Origin: Viscum album
Taxonomy: Eukaryota > Streptophyta > Magnoliopsida > Santalales > Viscaceae
Direction of reading: 5' to 3'
DNA length: 64,000 nt
Assembly: GCA_963277665.1 (NCBI GenBank)
Contig: OY728159.1
Coordinates: 1,021,777,343 to 1,021,841,342 of the forward strand
The notes under the pieces were generated by a model. The model saw only the letters and a list, made by a program, of their open reading frames with translations. It searched no databases and was not told where the DNA came from. Positions 33,729 through 44,420 of this stretch are shown in pieces. How positions within the stretch are numbered: the stretch's first letter is position 1; the number at the start of each line of letters is the position of its first letter. Made by a program: the position numbers and the translations under genes.

Positions 33729-36602
33729 TTATACACCAACTTTGGATATTTTTTTGTTTCTTTCTTGGATTTGGATCTTCTTTTTTGAGATTTTATTATA
33801 TCCCTAGTTTAAATTTTCGAATTTTGGAAGTCCTGGGTGAGTTTTTGGCATGTGCACGGGCCAAACACGATTGGGGAAAATCGTTCAGCTTAGCCTAGAT
33901 AACCATACAGCTTGTGATGGTGTCTAGTGGTGAGGCACACGGGTTGCGCACAGTTTGGGAAATTGTGTGGCAACCATGTGGTTTGGTTATGAAACTAGAT
34001 AGTGGCATTCAACATGGTTGGTTCATGGTTTGGTAACTGTTCAACCAGCCTATGTGTGGTTCTCCTTTCATCCAGCAAGGGGTGCATGGTTGGAGAACAA
34101 TTTATTAAACAGTGCAACCAAACTGTGTGATCGGCCCAAAATTTTAAAATCTTAAAAATCCTATTCTACCCACTCTTATTTTTATCCCTAAATCTATCCC
34201 CTCCCTCCTTTGTTTTTTATCACATGAGAGGGTCTCTAAACCACTCTCCCCTTGGTTATTCTCCCTCTATGGATCTATCTCAAAGCTTCTAAGTTGAGTT
34301 TTAGGGGTTTTGTCCATTTTCACCTCATTCTCTTTTCCTCTCTCAATTTCCTAGGGTTTCCTTGTGGGGTTTCCCTATTGGAAGAACCCTATGGGTTAGG
34401 GTTTATCTAAAATTTTATTTCTTTGATGTTAGGATGTGCAGGTCTTATATCGGGCTTTGATCTTCCTTATCCCTGAGTTTTGTTGAATCTACACTCCATT
34501 GAGGTAGGTGTTTCCATTTTTTTCCTTTCCAAAAAAATCCATTTATTATTTTGTGTTTATAAATAATTTATAAATATGTTTCTCATGCTTTTGTGGTTTT
34601 TATTTGTTTTTTGGTGATTTGGTGTTGGTAAAATTTGATAAAAATTGGTTTCAAAGTGATTCTCCAAATATTCCTATGTATATATGCACCCAATGTGTTT
34701 GATAGAATTCCAATTGAGCTTTAAAAGTAAAATTGGATGATTTTGGTGGTGTTTTACCTTAGATATATTTTATTAAATTGGTTGGATCGTGATTTGGGAT
34801 TTAAATGTTGAATTGAGTGACTTTTATAGTGTGGTTTTTTGTGTTGGTTTGGGAGCATTTGGTGTTTCATTAGATTTGTTCTTGGGGAAATTTTTGGATA
34901 CTTGTGGTGTTCATTTATATGTCGGTAAATCCATGTGTTATTGTAGTGTACACATGGATGGGAACACAAATTAGGATGGTTTTTAATAAATTTCCTCTAA
35001 TTAAAGACCAAGATATTAAAACACTTATCTCCCCCTCTTCCATTTCTTCTTCAAACTCTTGTTTCTTTACTAATGGTCTATTGATTTTAAAAAATGAGAT
35101 GAAATTAGTTTTTAAATTGTATTTGAGGGTTTTTACCATTTAGAACCTTAAGAAATGGTTGGCTTCAAAATGGTACAATATCTCGTTTGGCGTCTTTTTT
35201 TTGTGTATTTTCTTTTGGGTTTTGAAATGGTGTTAAAAGTCTAATTTGGATTTGGAACTTGAAGGAACATTTAGCATTATAAATGTAAAGGTAGTGTTTA
35301 ATATTGTTTAGATATGTTTAAGATCATATTTTTGATATATTGGATTTTATAATGTTGAAGGCCTGGTTGGAACTTTATAATGTTTTGGAAATGAATTGTG
35401 GTTTTGAAAGAAGAAATGTCAGGTTTGCACCTTAGAATGTTTCTTTAAATGTTTTATAATATCATGTGATGTGATGGAATAGTTGGAACCTGCCTATGGA
35501 TTATTGTATTTCAGGAATCCCAATATAGGATTTACCTATATGGTTTATCGCGTAGGTGGCATCAGTGTTTGGGGTAGGAAAGTGCACTGGAAGAAGGTAA
35601 GGTTAGTCATGCGTGTAAAGCCCTCCTATTTACATAGTGTACAATTTACACAGATTTATTGGGTGTCTTTTAGAGAGTCGAGTGATGGTTTCTTGTCAAC
35701 CCCAATTAGATAGGTTGGTACCCCCCTTTACTTGATAGGGCTTGGGGGGATGTGCCATTGGATTGGTGAGTTTAAAGAGGTCAGTTGGTTATAGACTATG
35801 GAGCTGCACCATATTCTAATAGGTGGGTCCTATCTAAGTATGTCTGGGGATCGCTATAGAAACATTTAAGAAATTCCCATGGTTATTATCCATAATTTTT
35901 TGTTTATATTCTATTTCACTAGGTTACTTGTCTCTACTGCTTGTTTATTTTTAGCATCTCTTGGTATATTCTTGTTTGGATTTTGGTTTGGGATTTGGTT
36001 TTGGAAATGGAAATCCTTTTTGAAAACAAGAAATGTGGCGTGTAGTGTTTTAAAAAGGAAAAGTGGGTATTTTTAAATTGATAAAAATCTATTTTTATAT
36101 GTGTATTTTAAACTAGTTTTTATAGATTATTTTGGGAAAGAAAATATAAGGATTCTGGGGTGGTTTTGTACTGAGATATTAATATAACACCCTACTTGTA
36201 CCATTAGGTTTTAGTAGACCTGAGTTGTTTTATAGGTTCAAGTTTCTGGTTCTTGTGCTCACAGTTGGAGTAGGTTGGTCTTGTGGTTGGTGGCGACAAA
36301 GAGGTCATATAGAGATCTTATTGGTGTGATTCTGATTTGGTTTTGAATTTAGTTTCTATTTTTTTCAGTTGTTGTAATTGAATCAGTTTTGTATATTTAT
36401 CTATGATTCATTTATTTTTGGTTCTTTTGTTTGTTCAGTTCATTTTATTTAATCCTGGTTTATTGTAAAAAATCACTCTAATTGTGATTTCTTGATGCTC
36501 AACACTAGTTTTTAGCCCATGGGGATTGGTAATTCCCTTCGGGCCATCTCTCGGGCTGGATCAGATGTTAGGTTGGATGGAACCCTGGCCTGGTTCATGA
36601 CA
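33729..36602 (+). repeat. Gyp-C 3' LTR
   Basis: It begins with TTTATACACC, a decayed TGTTACACC, and ends TTCATGACA. Its 2.87 kb are collinear with the 5' LTR apart from the extra segment about 34350-34530, which was probably present in the original. Conserved stretches include the leader-like start ATGGATCTATCTC (34269) and TGCACCCAATGTGTTTGATA (34685). Confidence 0.9.
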
Positions 36603-36607
36603 TACCA
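36603..36607. repeat. Target-site duplication TACCA, right copy (Gyp-C)
   Basis: It matches 28523-28527. The copia integrase frame resumes directly after it. Confidence 0.92.
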
Positions 36608-37090
36608 TTCCCATTAATGTTTAGTTTCTCCTTACAACTACACCAATTTGGTCTATTAAACTTAACAAAGTGTGTTGTGAAACTATTCAATTTTCTATAA
36701 GAAACCTTAAAAATGGACTATGTAATTATCCATCCTCATTGTATCTCCCATAATATTCTCCACCTTGATCTAACCTCGTGACCTTAATTTTTTTACCACA
36801 TTAGTCCCCTACTTTGGCCTTAAAATCATTATAGGTTCTAATTGCTTCATTTTTATTGTAAATAAAATAGATATACATATATTAGTAATAGTGATTGATT
36901 AATTAAATGTTGAACTTATGGTTATGTAAATCCATATCTGAGTGACATATATCTGTATGTATTATTTCTAATATGGATGAACTTTTATTATCATCTTTCA
37001 ATTATTTATTACTTTTTTCCCTTAAATCAATCCTCACAGGTTTCAAATTCAATGAAATCATGAGTACTACGTACCTAATCTTGAACTAAT
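36608..37090 (-). pseudogene. Copia integrase core, right of Gyp-C
   Basis: Minus-strand SSILEIIHTDICHSD carries the first catalytic Asp, and YIYFIYNKNEAIRTYNDFKA follows. Then come KKIKVTRLDQGGEYYGRY (second Asp, in the family's RSDxGGEY), LRFLIEN and IVSQHTLC with GETKH. These match PFAKFLxExGIVxQYTxPGTPQQNGVAERRNRTL, where the catalytic Glu lies. Gyp-C interrupts immediately after the RNRTLM-MV block. Zinc-binding residues (about 37060-37090) are damaged. Confidence 0.9.
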
Positions 37091-37640
37091 CATTAAATCA
37101 TTTCTTTTGAGTTTTTATCAAATATATGGTTCCATAACATAAAATATTTTTCATTTATAACACTTATTTTAATACTAGTATGAACATTCCTATCATCATT
37201 ATCAATTTAAATTTTCAAATTGGTAGAGTTAAGGCCTTCCTCTAATGTACCAAATCCAACAATGTAATTACAAAATATGAAGGAATTGTTTTTTTACAAA
37301 AACAAAATATAAAAAATAATGGAACAGGTTTGGAAAGAGAATTAATGTTTCTAGGGAAACATGGAATATAAAATGTCTTTTTCCAAAAACAAAGTAATCT
37401 TAGCGATTAACACAAGAACACATGTCCCCATGAATTCCACATGTGGTCACATATTGTTTCATGAATTGATGTTATGATAACTATGCACTGATTTCCATAT
37501 GTTTTTATTAACCTAAAATTTATTCATAATATTAAATACATAACTATATTTAATCCACAATATTTTATAAATTGTATCAACTATATTTGATTCATAACAA
37601 ACTAATGACATTGAAATACCTTTCTTCAAGAAAATTATGA
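37091..37640 (-). pseudogene. Copia protease and gag-pre-integrase region, decayed
   Basis: Between the gag knuckle and integrase, broken minus-strand frames contain a segment resembling LVCYESNIVDT, which matches the LVCxExNxxxVPxxTWWxDSGA lead into the protease. Towards integrase there are LEKDILYSM and STHDFIEFETCEDC-like traces. The DSGA active-site box itself is not readable. Confidence 0.6.
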
Positions 37641-38400
37641 AATTTGGGAAACTTTTATTTTTTATGTCCTTTTAATTTGTAAAAGAAAATAATTAATTCA
37701 TTCTTAATATTTTTTTGGTATAAATTTCTCATTCCACTTCCAATTTTATTGACATTTATGATCCTTTTGTTTCTAGTGCATTGCTAGCATATTGGTTTCT
37801 TCCATTTCTACCAAAAGCCTTTCCTCCTCTTGAACACATATAGTCTTTAATTAATTAATTGAAAATTTATCTTTATGCATGTTATATAATATTATAAATG
37901 ACATGTAATGATATCGAATAGTTAAAATAAAATAATACACTAGAAATGGCTCAGATATATCAACCTTAGGATTCTTTAGTTGAGCCGCAATATCCCCAAA
38001 CTGTATTATTTTATCCTTCACACTTTCAATAGAGGTGAGTCTCATAGATGATATCTTCATTATTAATGTGCCTACTAATTATTTATCTAAATATATGAAT
38101 AGTTCATATATATCTTTTAAGAACTCATGATAATTATTATGCTCATTAGTTGAATTTTGGGGGCCATCACCTAATATAGTTTTTATGAACATCGTAATTA
38201 GATGGTTTGACCACTCCCAATGTTTATATAATTTTATATCTTATAGTGTTATATCATTATTAAACATGTGACATTTGTCTTTATGAATTGTATAATCAAT
38301 GTCCATTCATCCCAAATAAAGAATAATTCCCTCCTTCCAAATTTTATAATTTTCACCCTTTAATACAGGAATATCACATTGAATATCATAAAAAACTAAT
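37641..38400 (-). pseudogene. Copia gag relic
   Basis: From about 38395 the minus strand reads IPVLKGENYKIWKEGI and LGWMDIDYTIHKDK, then WSNHLITMFIK and FLKDIYELF. The open frame 38060-37851 follows (MRLTSIESVKDKIIQFGDIA, then AQLKNPKVDISEPFLVYYFI). These are the SNYxxWKxxVLLxLGxMDLDLALR, WERSNRLSLMxM and MRYxGxxSVxEHIxxMxxIAxxLKxLxxxxSExFLVHFIL blocks of plant copia gag. Lower down, the zinc-knuckle segment (about 37760) is badly decayed. Confidence 0.85.
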
Positions 38401-39590
38401 GGTATAACTGAAAACTAAATACATTATTATTAGTCCAAATCAAATAATTTACATATTAAATTATTTTAATTAGTCTAAAAAATATAAAATTTCATGTGGG
38501 TGAAATTTTAAATTTAATAGATCTGTGAAATTAATTAAGAATCATGAATTATAATTTGAAAATTCAACAAAACATATGAAAAAATACTCAATTTTTAATA
38601 TTCATAATACCTATTGGAAAATTATAAAAACTACATTTAATATTTATTTTAATGAAAAAATTATAAAAAATTACATGGGATAAAATTTATAATATTTTTC
38701 ATATATTATTTAAAGTTATTTAAAGAATATGAATATTTTATTTTCTTAGGAATCTTATAGAAAAAACCAATTTTTAATAAAATTTTCAAAACTCAAAGTT
38801 AAATAATTATTTTACCAAATAAAAATTAAAGACGTATAAATATATTTTATTTATTGAAATTATACCATGTGTGTATTATTTAATGTGATTTTACAGAATA
38901 AGAAAATTTTGTTTAATTAAAAAGGTTGTGGAAAAACATAATTTTAATAAAATTTAGAAAAAATCATGACTAAATAATTAAATATGTACAATAAACATCT
39001 TTAATAATAGAATATGAATAAATGAGTAGGATGATGGTAGATAGAAAAATGTTATCTCTAAACCTGAAAATATGAAACAGTTTTATTAAAACAGAGTGTA
39101 TGAGGTTTTACTACATGGAAGTGGTATATAATCCCTCTAAAACCAAATGTTAAAATTTTTATAAAATATTTAATTCTAGAAAAATTAAATGTTTTTAATG
39201 AAAATAAATTTTCACTTATCTCCAGTCATTGATAAATGCATAAAATCGAGGAATGAAAACCTAAATGTCTTCTATAATCTACACGGGTGATATATATTGT
39301 GTATTTTTTTAAATATCCATTGTGTGGAAGGGAATTAATATTGATAGTAGATTCTACCATTAAGAACTCAATCCAGTTTACTCTCTCAACAAATAAAATT
39401 ATTGCATTGAGATTGATTTCCATCAAATAATCAATAAATATTGTGAACTACTTTTAATAAATTAAACTCATAAGATATGATTTATTATATTTAACATAAT
39501 GTACCATATTATATTTATGTGCTATAATTTATTGAACCATAATTTATTACATTCATAATTAATTTTTTCCTTATTTATTACATGCACTCT
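38401..39590 (-). other. Probable copia 5' LTR and leader region, AT-rich, no gene
   Basis: Upstream of the copia gag on its strand. No primer-binding site could be read, and the matching 3' LTR is not in the window. The 66-codon minus-strand frame at 39226-39426 has no recognised product. Confidence 0.35.
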
Positions 39591-39597
39591 TTTTTCC

Positions 39598-39720
39598 AGT
39601 GGTCATATAGTAGAATGGTAGTGGAACAATAGTGAATGATTGAGGTCCTGAGTTTAAGTCATATTATCAAATATTTTAATTATAAATCCTATAAAAGTGT
39701 GTCTCTTATTAGCATTTTTT
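39598..39720 (+). repeat. tRNA-derived SINE-like unit
   Basis: TAGTAGAATGG at 39608-39618 fits the RNA polymerase III A box (TRGYNNANNGG) fully. TGAGGTCCTGAGTTTAAGTC at 39641-39660 carries a B box (GTTTAAGTC, from GTTCRANTC with one C-to-T change), in the GAGGTCCTGGGTTC context typical of plant SINEs. A/B spacing is 44 bases. The 3' side is AT-rich and may end in the T run near 39715. A decayed tRNA pseudogene is the alternative, but the acceptor stem partner is lacking. Confidence 0.6.
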
Positions 39721-42426
39721 TAAAACTAATAAAACATAGGATTAAATTCACTTGAATATTTAGTGATTTTTAACATAAATCAGCTCACAAATTTTACAAA
39801 CATAAAAAAATAAATTATAAAATCCACCTATCATGCTTATCATCAAAAAGAAAACCAATTCCCCATGGTTTTCAAAAAAATTTACACAACAATAAATTTG
39901 TGTTTATTTAGTGCTATATTTTATTATCATCAACTAAATGTGTCGATAAATACCACCATTATCAATCATTTTGGGCACTATTGGTGATGACTGCATGTCA
40001 ATCATCCCGGGAACTATTGGCCTCTATATTGAGATGGTCTGTAAAAGACCCAACCATGGGATCGTACAAAATTTATACATATACTTCCATCAATTCAGGG
40101 TCAATAAAGGAAAAAATGAATATAAGGATGTGGATTGGGTTGTAGCATCAGAAGTCCAGGGAAGGATGTGAAGGAGGTAGGAGTGGAGAACATGATGGTA
40201 AAAGTGGAAATGTTCCTCAGAATAAATAACGTGTTGTGATTTTTTTTAAATTTGTATGATATAGAGAGAGGGAAAAATGATTAAATATTTTAAAAAATTA
40301 GAGATACCTAAGATAGGATTTGAAAAAAAGAGATACTTTTTTCATTATATTTTAGATAAGGGTGGAAGTCTATTATAAGAAGGATGCACTGGTGTGCCGT
40401 TAGAGAAGCATAGAGTTGGCCAAGATGTATCCCTTAGGTGAGAACCGTAAGGGGGTTCCACCTTTGCGGTAGCCCAATTGTCTAAAATGGTGTGTCAAAA
40501 ATGGACAATGAAGCGACGATTATTATGAACGATGGAGATGATGGCATGTCGATGAGTTGAATGAAGCATCAAAGATGGGGTGTCAATTGATGATTATTAG
40601 CCATGTATTGAAAGTCTTACTGGATGAAGATATTGATAAGTATGTTCTAATTCCCAATATCGATAGTACAATGAAATGGTATTTTTAAGGTTGTGTGAAA
40701 AATTCCATGAGGTGAGGGAATGAATTTATTTAGATTTGAAAAATACTTCAAATGAATTTTCTATGTTTTACAACTACTTTCACTACGTTGTTGGGATCCG
40801 CCCCAACAGAATGGGATGGGGATCAAAACATGGGGGGTGGCCCAACATGGGGTTCATGAGACATTTACTTTTTCAGAATGTGAAGAACAACAAAATTGAT
40901 TACCCCATCATTATCGACTAGAACTATTCCCTGATGAAGACAACAACTCGATCTTGGTGTTGGGGTAAAGATCAGTGGCGTGTCGTATGAGGACATACAT
41001 CCAACATTGGTGACAATGGTGGGGGGTTAAACATGCCATGTTTGTTTGATAATTATTATTATTTATTTATTCTATTAATTTTGAATCAACATAATTATTA
41101 ATTAAATAAATATTTTAAATTATTCTTTTTATTCACCCATGGAATTCTAAATGGGATGTATATCATCCCTTTGTGTGGACCGCCCTTTGTTAATCTATCT
41201 TGAGATTATACTTGACTTGCTTCCCTATTTATGGATTCCATATTTTCAACAATTTCTTACATAGCTATCATATGTGAGCTAGCTAGGTGAACTCCACTAT
41301 CCATTTTCATCACAAGACATCAATTAAAGTTTGCAGTTCAACACTCCTAACAGGGAAAAAGGGGGGATATCCTAGAGGCGGGTTCCATTCTCACTAAGAA
41401 AGGAAATATCATTTTGGATATTTTTAAATTGAGGGCCCCTTTCCTAGACATTTTTTCAAGTATAAAGATACCAATGTTGAGAAGGGGGAGAGAGTCCCTT
41501 TAAAATTTTTTATTATGATTTTATTCAGTGGAGAATAAGAGAGGAGGACCTACTCTTGGTTCACTTATCTCGTCTCTGAGGGATATAAAGGTGTGGATCC
41601 CAATGATTTGATCTCGATTTACTAGTGAGGAAGTTTGATGACCTATTCATATCATACTAATTTGATGTTATTGGTGCAGACCTGATAAAATACATAAAGG
41701 TTGATCATAGGGAAGCTGATGGATCAAGTTCCTAAACCTAGGCATGAAAAAGTTATATGAAGATGAGTTCGGATACAATGACAACTGACCTAAAAATATT
41801 AGAGTTAGAGAGTAGTATACTTGAATAACATTAATGGACTTGGATTATGGTGCTAGTCCTGAATTGTAGTTCTCAATCTACATGATTCTAGATTTGGATG
41901 ACGACCCTGGTTCAAAATTTTCTAGAGCATATAAATTCTTATGCCCCATTTACTAATTTCTATCTTTTCTTTGAACTAGTTAATTCGGAATGCAACTTTC
42001 TTTAATTAATTACAGTCTGATTTTGAATTATTTTTTCATAAAATGTAGTTTTGGGATATTTTTTGATCATTTTCATTGCTTATTTAATTCTTTATGTGTT
42101 ATAATTTAGTATTTTCATTTTGTAAGAACATATTGGTGAATATAGATTTCATATTATCATATTGGGATTTTTTGTCTTTTAGTATCTAGGGAAAATTTTA
42201 TTTCTATGTTTTCAGAATACTATATGTAGTTAAAATTATTTTTGGTTCATTTAATTCATGATGTTATGTGTTGTTCATGAATATTAAATCATTTATAAAT
42301 TATATTTTTAAATTGTTCATATATGAATTCTTGATTTAATATTTTGGGATTTTGTGAACCATTTTGATACCTAATTGGATCTTTAAACATTTCACGAAGA
42401 CTTATACATCAACACAAACAATAACA
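39721..42426. other. Unassigned repeat-like DNA with GC-richer patches
   Basis: Mostly AT-rich, but 40380-40560 and 40790-41040 keep some CpGs and GC-rich words. No gene could be recognised; frames such as 39971-40171 and 40736-40921 are short and unmatched. The right end (about 41.9-42.4 kb) is LTR-like by its position before a primer-binding site. Elsewhere it could be gag-like or MULE-like filler, but nothing supports a choice. Confidence 0.4.
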
Positions 42427-42428
42427 GT

Positions 42429-42440
42429 TGGTATCAGAGC
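42429..42440 (+). other. Orphan primer-binding site (initiator tRNA-Met) after an LTR end
   Basis: TGGTATCAGAGC is preceded by AACA (LTR end at 42426) and the two-base spacer GT. This is a sharp LTR/interior junction of a plus-strand LTR retrotransposon. No second LTR or coding region following it was recognised, so the element is unclassified. Confidence 0.85.
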
Positions 42441-43180
42441 CACATTGCGACTAATATTGTGTCATAAAAACTAGAAATAGAATTATTCATCGTTTTAAGT
42501 GATTAGTTTGTAGATTTTACATTAAAACATGCTTTGATGTTCATTCATTTGGGTCATTTTCTCTCTTTTGGATATAATTTTATAGATGTTATGATTGTGG
42601 TTTCCTTTATGGTCACCCCCTATTTTTTTTCTTATTTGAGCCAATTGAGACTATTGGTAGGTGATTCTTGGTTGTGTCTCAAGTTCTGGGGCAGAAATGG
42701 GTGAGTGTGAGGTTATCTTTGGGTGGGAGTGTCTTAGTTAACAGTATTGGTTGGTGTTAGGCTGTCTAGTTTCTTGAGTCTCATATGTTTTTCCTGTTTT
42801 CCTTATGTGTGAGCTCATAGTTATATTTAAATTTGTTTCTAGGGTTTCTTTCCTTGTCTGGGTGGCCTCTATAGGTGTAGGCCAATTGAGAGTGGTGATT
42901 GGGAATGTGTATTGTATATAGAGGTAGTGTAATGTGTATCAGTTAAGTGGTGATAAATTTCTATAGTAGTTCAATTGGGATCTTTTAAAGGGTGTTTTCT
43001 TGGTTCCTATTTGTTGATTTTAGCATTCTTGATTTCCAAATGAAACTAATATGTTCATTAGTTTATTGTTTATGTTTTGGATTTTCTAATATTCCTTATA
43101 ATTATCTATTGTTTATTTCCTTCCCTTATTTTTTATTCTTCTCTTGTTTTCTAACCATACATGGGTTTTTTGAAATGTCT
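42441..43180 (+). other. Interior downstream of the orphan PBS, no gene readable
   Basis: GT-rich sequence with pyrimidine tracts, consistent with a long retrotransposon leader. The hydrophobic frame 42992-43231 is not a recognisable gag. Confidence 0.45.
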
Positions 43181-43875
43181 TCACCCTTACGTGATGTTCA
43201 AGATACCCTTAAATTTTTTTTATTTATTTAGATTTACCCTTCCATGGGTTTCCACTGACCCTTATGTAATCCTTGTATGGGTGAATTTTCACTAAACTGA
43301 TTCTTTAGTGACCCTTATGTAGGTTTTTTAGGCATAATACCCTTATGAAAGATCTATTATTAATAGTTTACCTGTATATATATACAATATAACCTTACTT
43401 TATATCTGGTGTAACCTTATGTGGAATATGTATTTAGGGTTTTACCTTGACATGAGCTATGGTTAACCCATACTTCAGCTATGGTTTACACTTATGTGAT
43501 TTGTGGGTTACCCTTACATAATCCATGGTGTAGCCTTACACAACCTATTTAATTTATGGATTACCTTTATGCAAATGTATAATTTCCCTTATATGAGAGG
43601 TCTTTCATTTACACATTTTTTGGTAGACCCTTACATAAGCCACATGGTACCCTAATATCTATCGGATGGTACCCTTACACTAGCAGTGTTGCACCTACAC
43701 AAGAATCATGGAACACTTATGTTTTTATTGTTAGCCTTATGTAGAATTAATTACACACTTGTACAGTGTAGTGACCCTTACATAGTGGGTTAGTGTCCCT
43801 TATGTATTGAATTTAAAACCCTTATATGAGTGTAACCTTTACTCAACCTGTTTTAATACCTTTATGCATTGTTTT
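43181..43875 (+). repeat. Diverged minisatellite with ACCCTTATGT/ACCCTTACAT core
   Basis: About 25 copies of the core recur every 20-50 bases. Examples are CACCCTTACGTGATG (43185), GACCCTTATGTAATCC (43258), GACCCTTATGTAGG (43311), TTACCCTTACATAATCC (43509), GACCCTTACATAAGCC (43627), GACCCTTACATAGTG (43775) and GTCCCTTATGTATTG (43796). ATGG and GGTT words recur between cores. It appears to be an old tandem array inside the retrotransposon that owns the PBS at 42429. It is not the plant telomere repeat. Confidence 0.7.
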
Positions 43876-44359
43876 ATTTTCAATTTTGTGTTATTATCTT
43901 GTTGTTAGGGATATTTTTTTTTCAACAATTCATTTGAAAATACAATTGCTTCATTGAAATGGTGTGGTATATTTTGAGGGTTTTTATTCCAAGCCATTAA
44001 TATTTCTAGAGATATAGATTCATGTGTAGGGTTTTGAGAGTTTTGTACTAATTTTAGAGGGAGATATATTCAACCATTGGAAGTCGATCATAGATTGAGG
44101 TATTGTACCCTAATAGAGGAACCATCACCTTTTCTATTGATAAAAGAATATTACCTAGTACTATGTTATAGTTGATATTGCAGTCCTATTCATGAGGCTT
44201 GAATTTATATTCTTCATCAATGCCACATAAGATACCCAAAGGACCTTTTTTGTGATAAGTTAGTAAATATAATTTCACAAGTGTTAATTTACCTTTCACT
44301 ATTCTTTTTTATTTATCTATTTCCATTTTCTTATTCAATTGTTTTTTATAGTTTGATTT

Positions 44360-44420
44360 TGTTAGACCAAATAGGTTAAATACCCTGAGGGGGGGGGGGG
44401 GGGTGAATCAGGGTATGACA
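44360..44420 (+). repeat. Poly-G tract (15 G) in an LTR-start-like context
   Basis: TGTTAGACCAAATAGGTTAA is followed by ACCCTGA, 15 G (44389-44403) and TGAATCAGGGTA. A GGGGGGTGAAT-type block close to an LTR start is common in some plant copia families (recollection, unverified). It may mark another retrotransposon end; no partner was found. Confidence 0.4.

Larger units (their letters stand above)
28528..36602 (+). mobile_element. Gyp-C: Ty3/gypsy-type LTR element with gag only, inside the copia integrase
   Basis: It has two LTRs (28528-31144 and 33729-36602), an excellent primer-binding site, a gag relic with zinc knuckles, a purine tract, and perfect TACCA flanking duplications. The interior is just 2.6 kb, and no protease, reverse transcriptase or integrase block was found. 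It therefore resembles non-autonomous, gag-bearing long-LTR elements that borrow pol from relatives, unless pol was deleted after insertion. LTR layout, with an ACCCCGA start and a TACTGAG...CTCACACC motif, resembles plant chromovirus (Tekay-like) LTRs; clade is inference. It inserted after the copia element. Confidence 0.9.
27369..38400 (-). mobile_element. Minus-strand Ty1/copia element, split by Gyp-C and cut by CACTA-1
   Basis: Gag, protease region, integrase and reverse transcriptase occur in copia order on one strand once Gyp-C (28528-36602 plus one TACCA) is removed. Its 3' half (YVDD box, RNase H, 3' LTR) is missing beyond the CACTA-1 junction at 27368. The 5' LTR should lie just above 38400 but has no partner in the window, so its limits are open. 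It is the oldest layer of this nest. Confidence 0.85.

Noticed and set aside
43181..43875. Interstitial telomere tract (CCCTAAA)n
   Set aside because: The core is ACCCTTA followed by YRT with irregular spacing, not the seven-base plant telomere unit.
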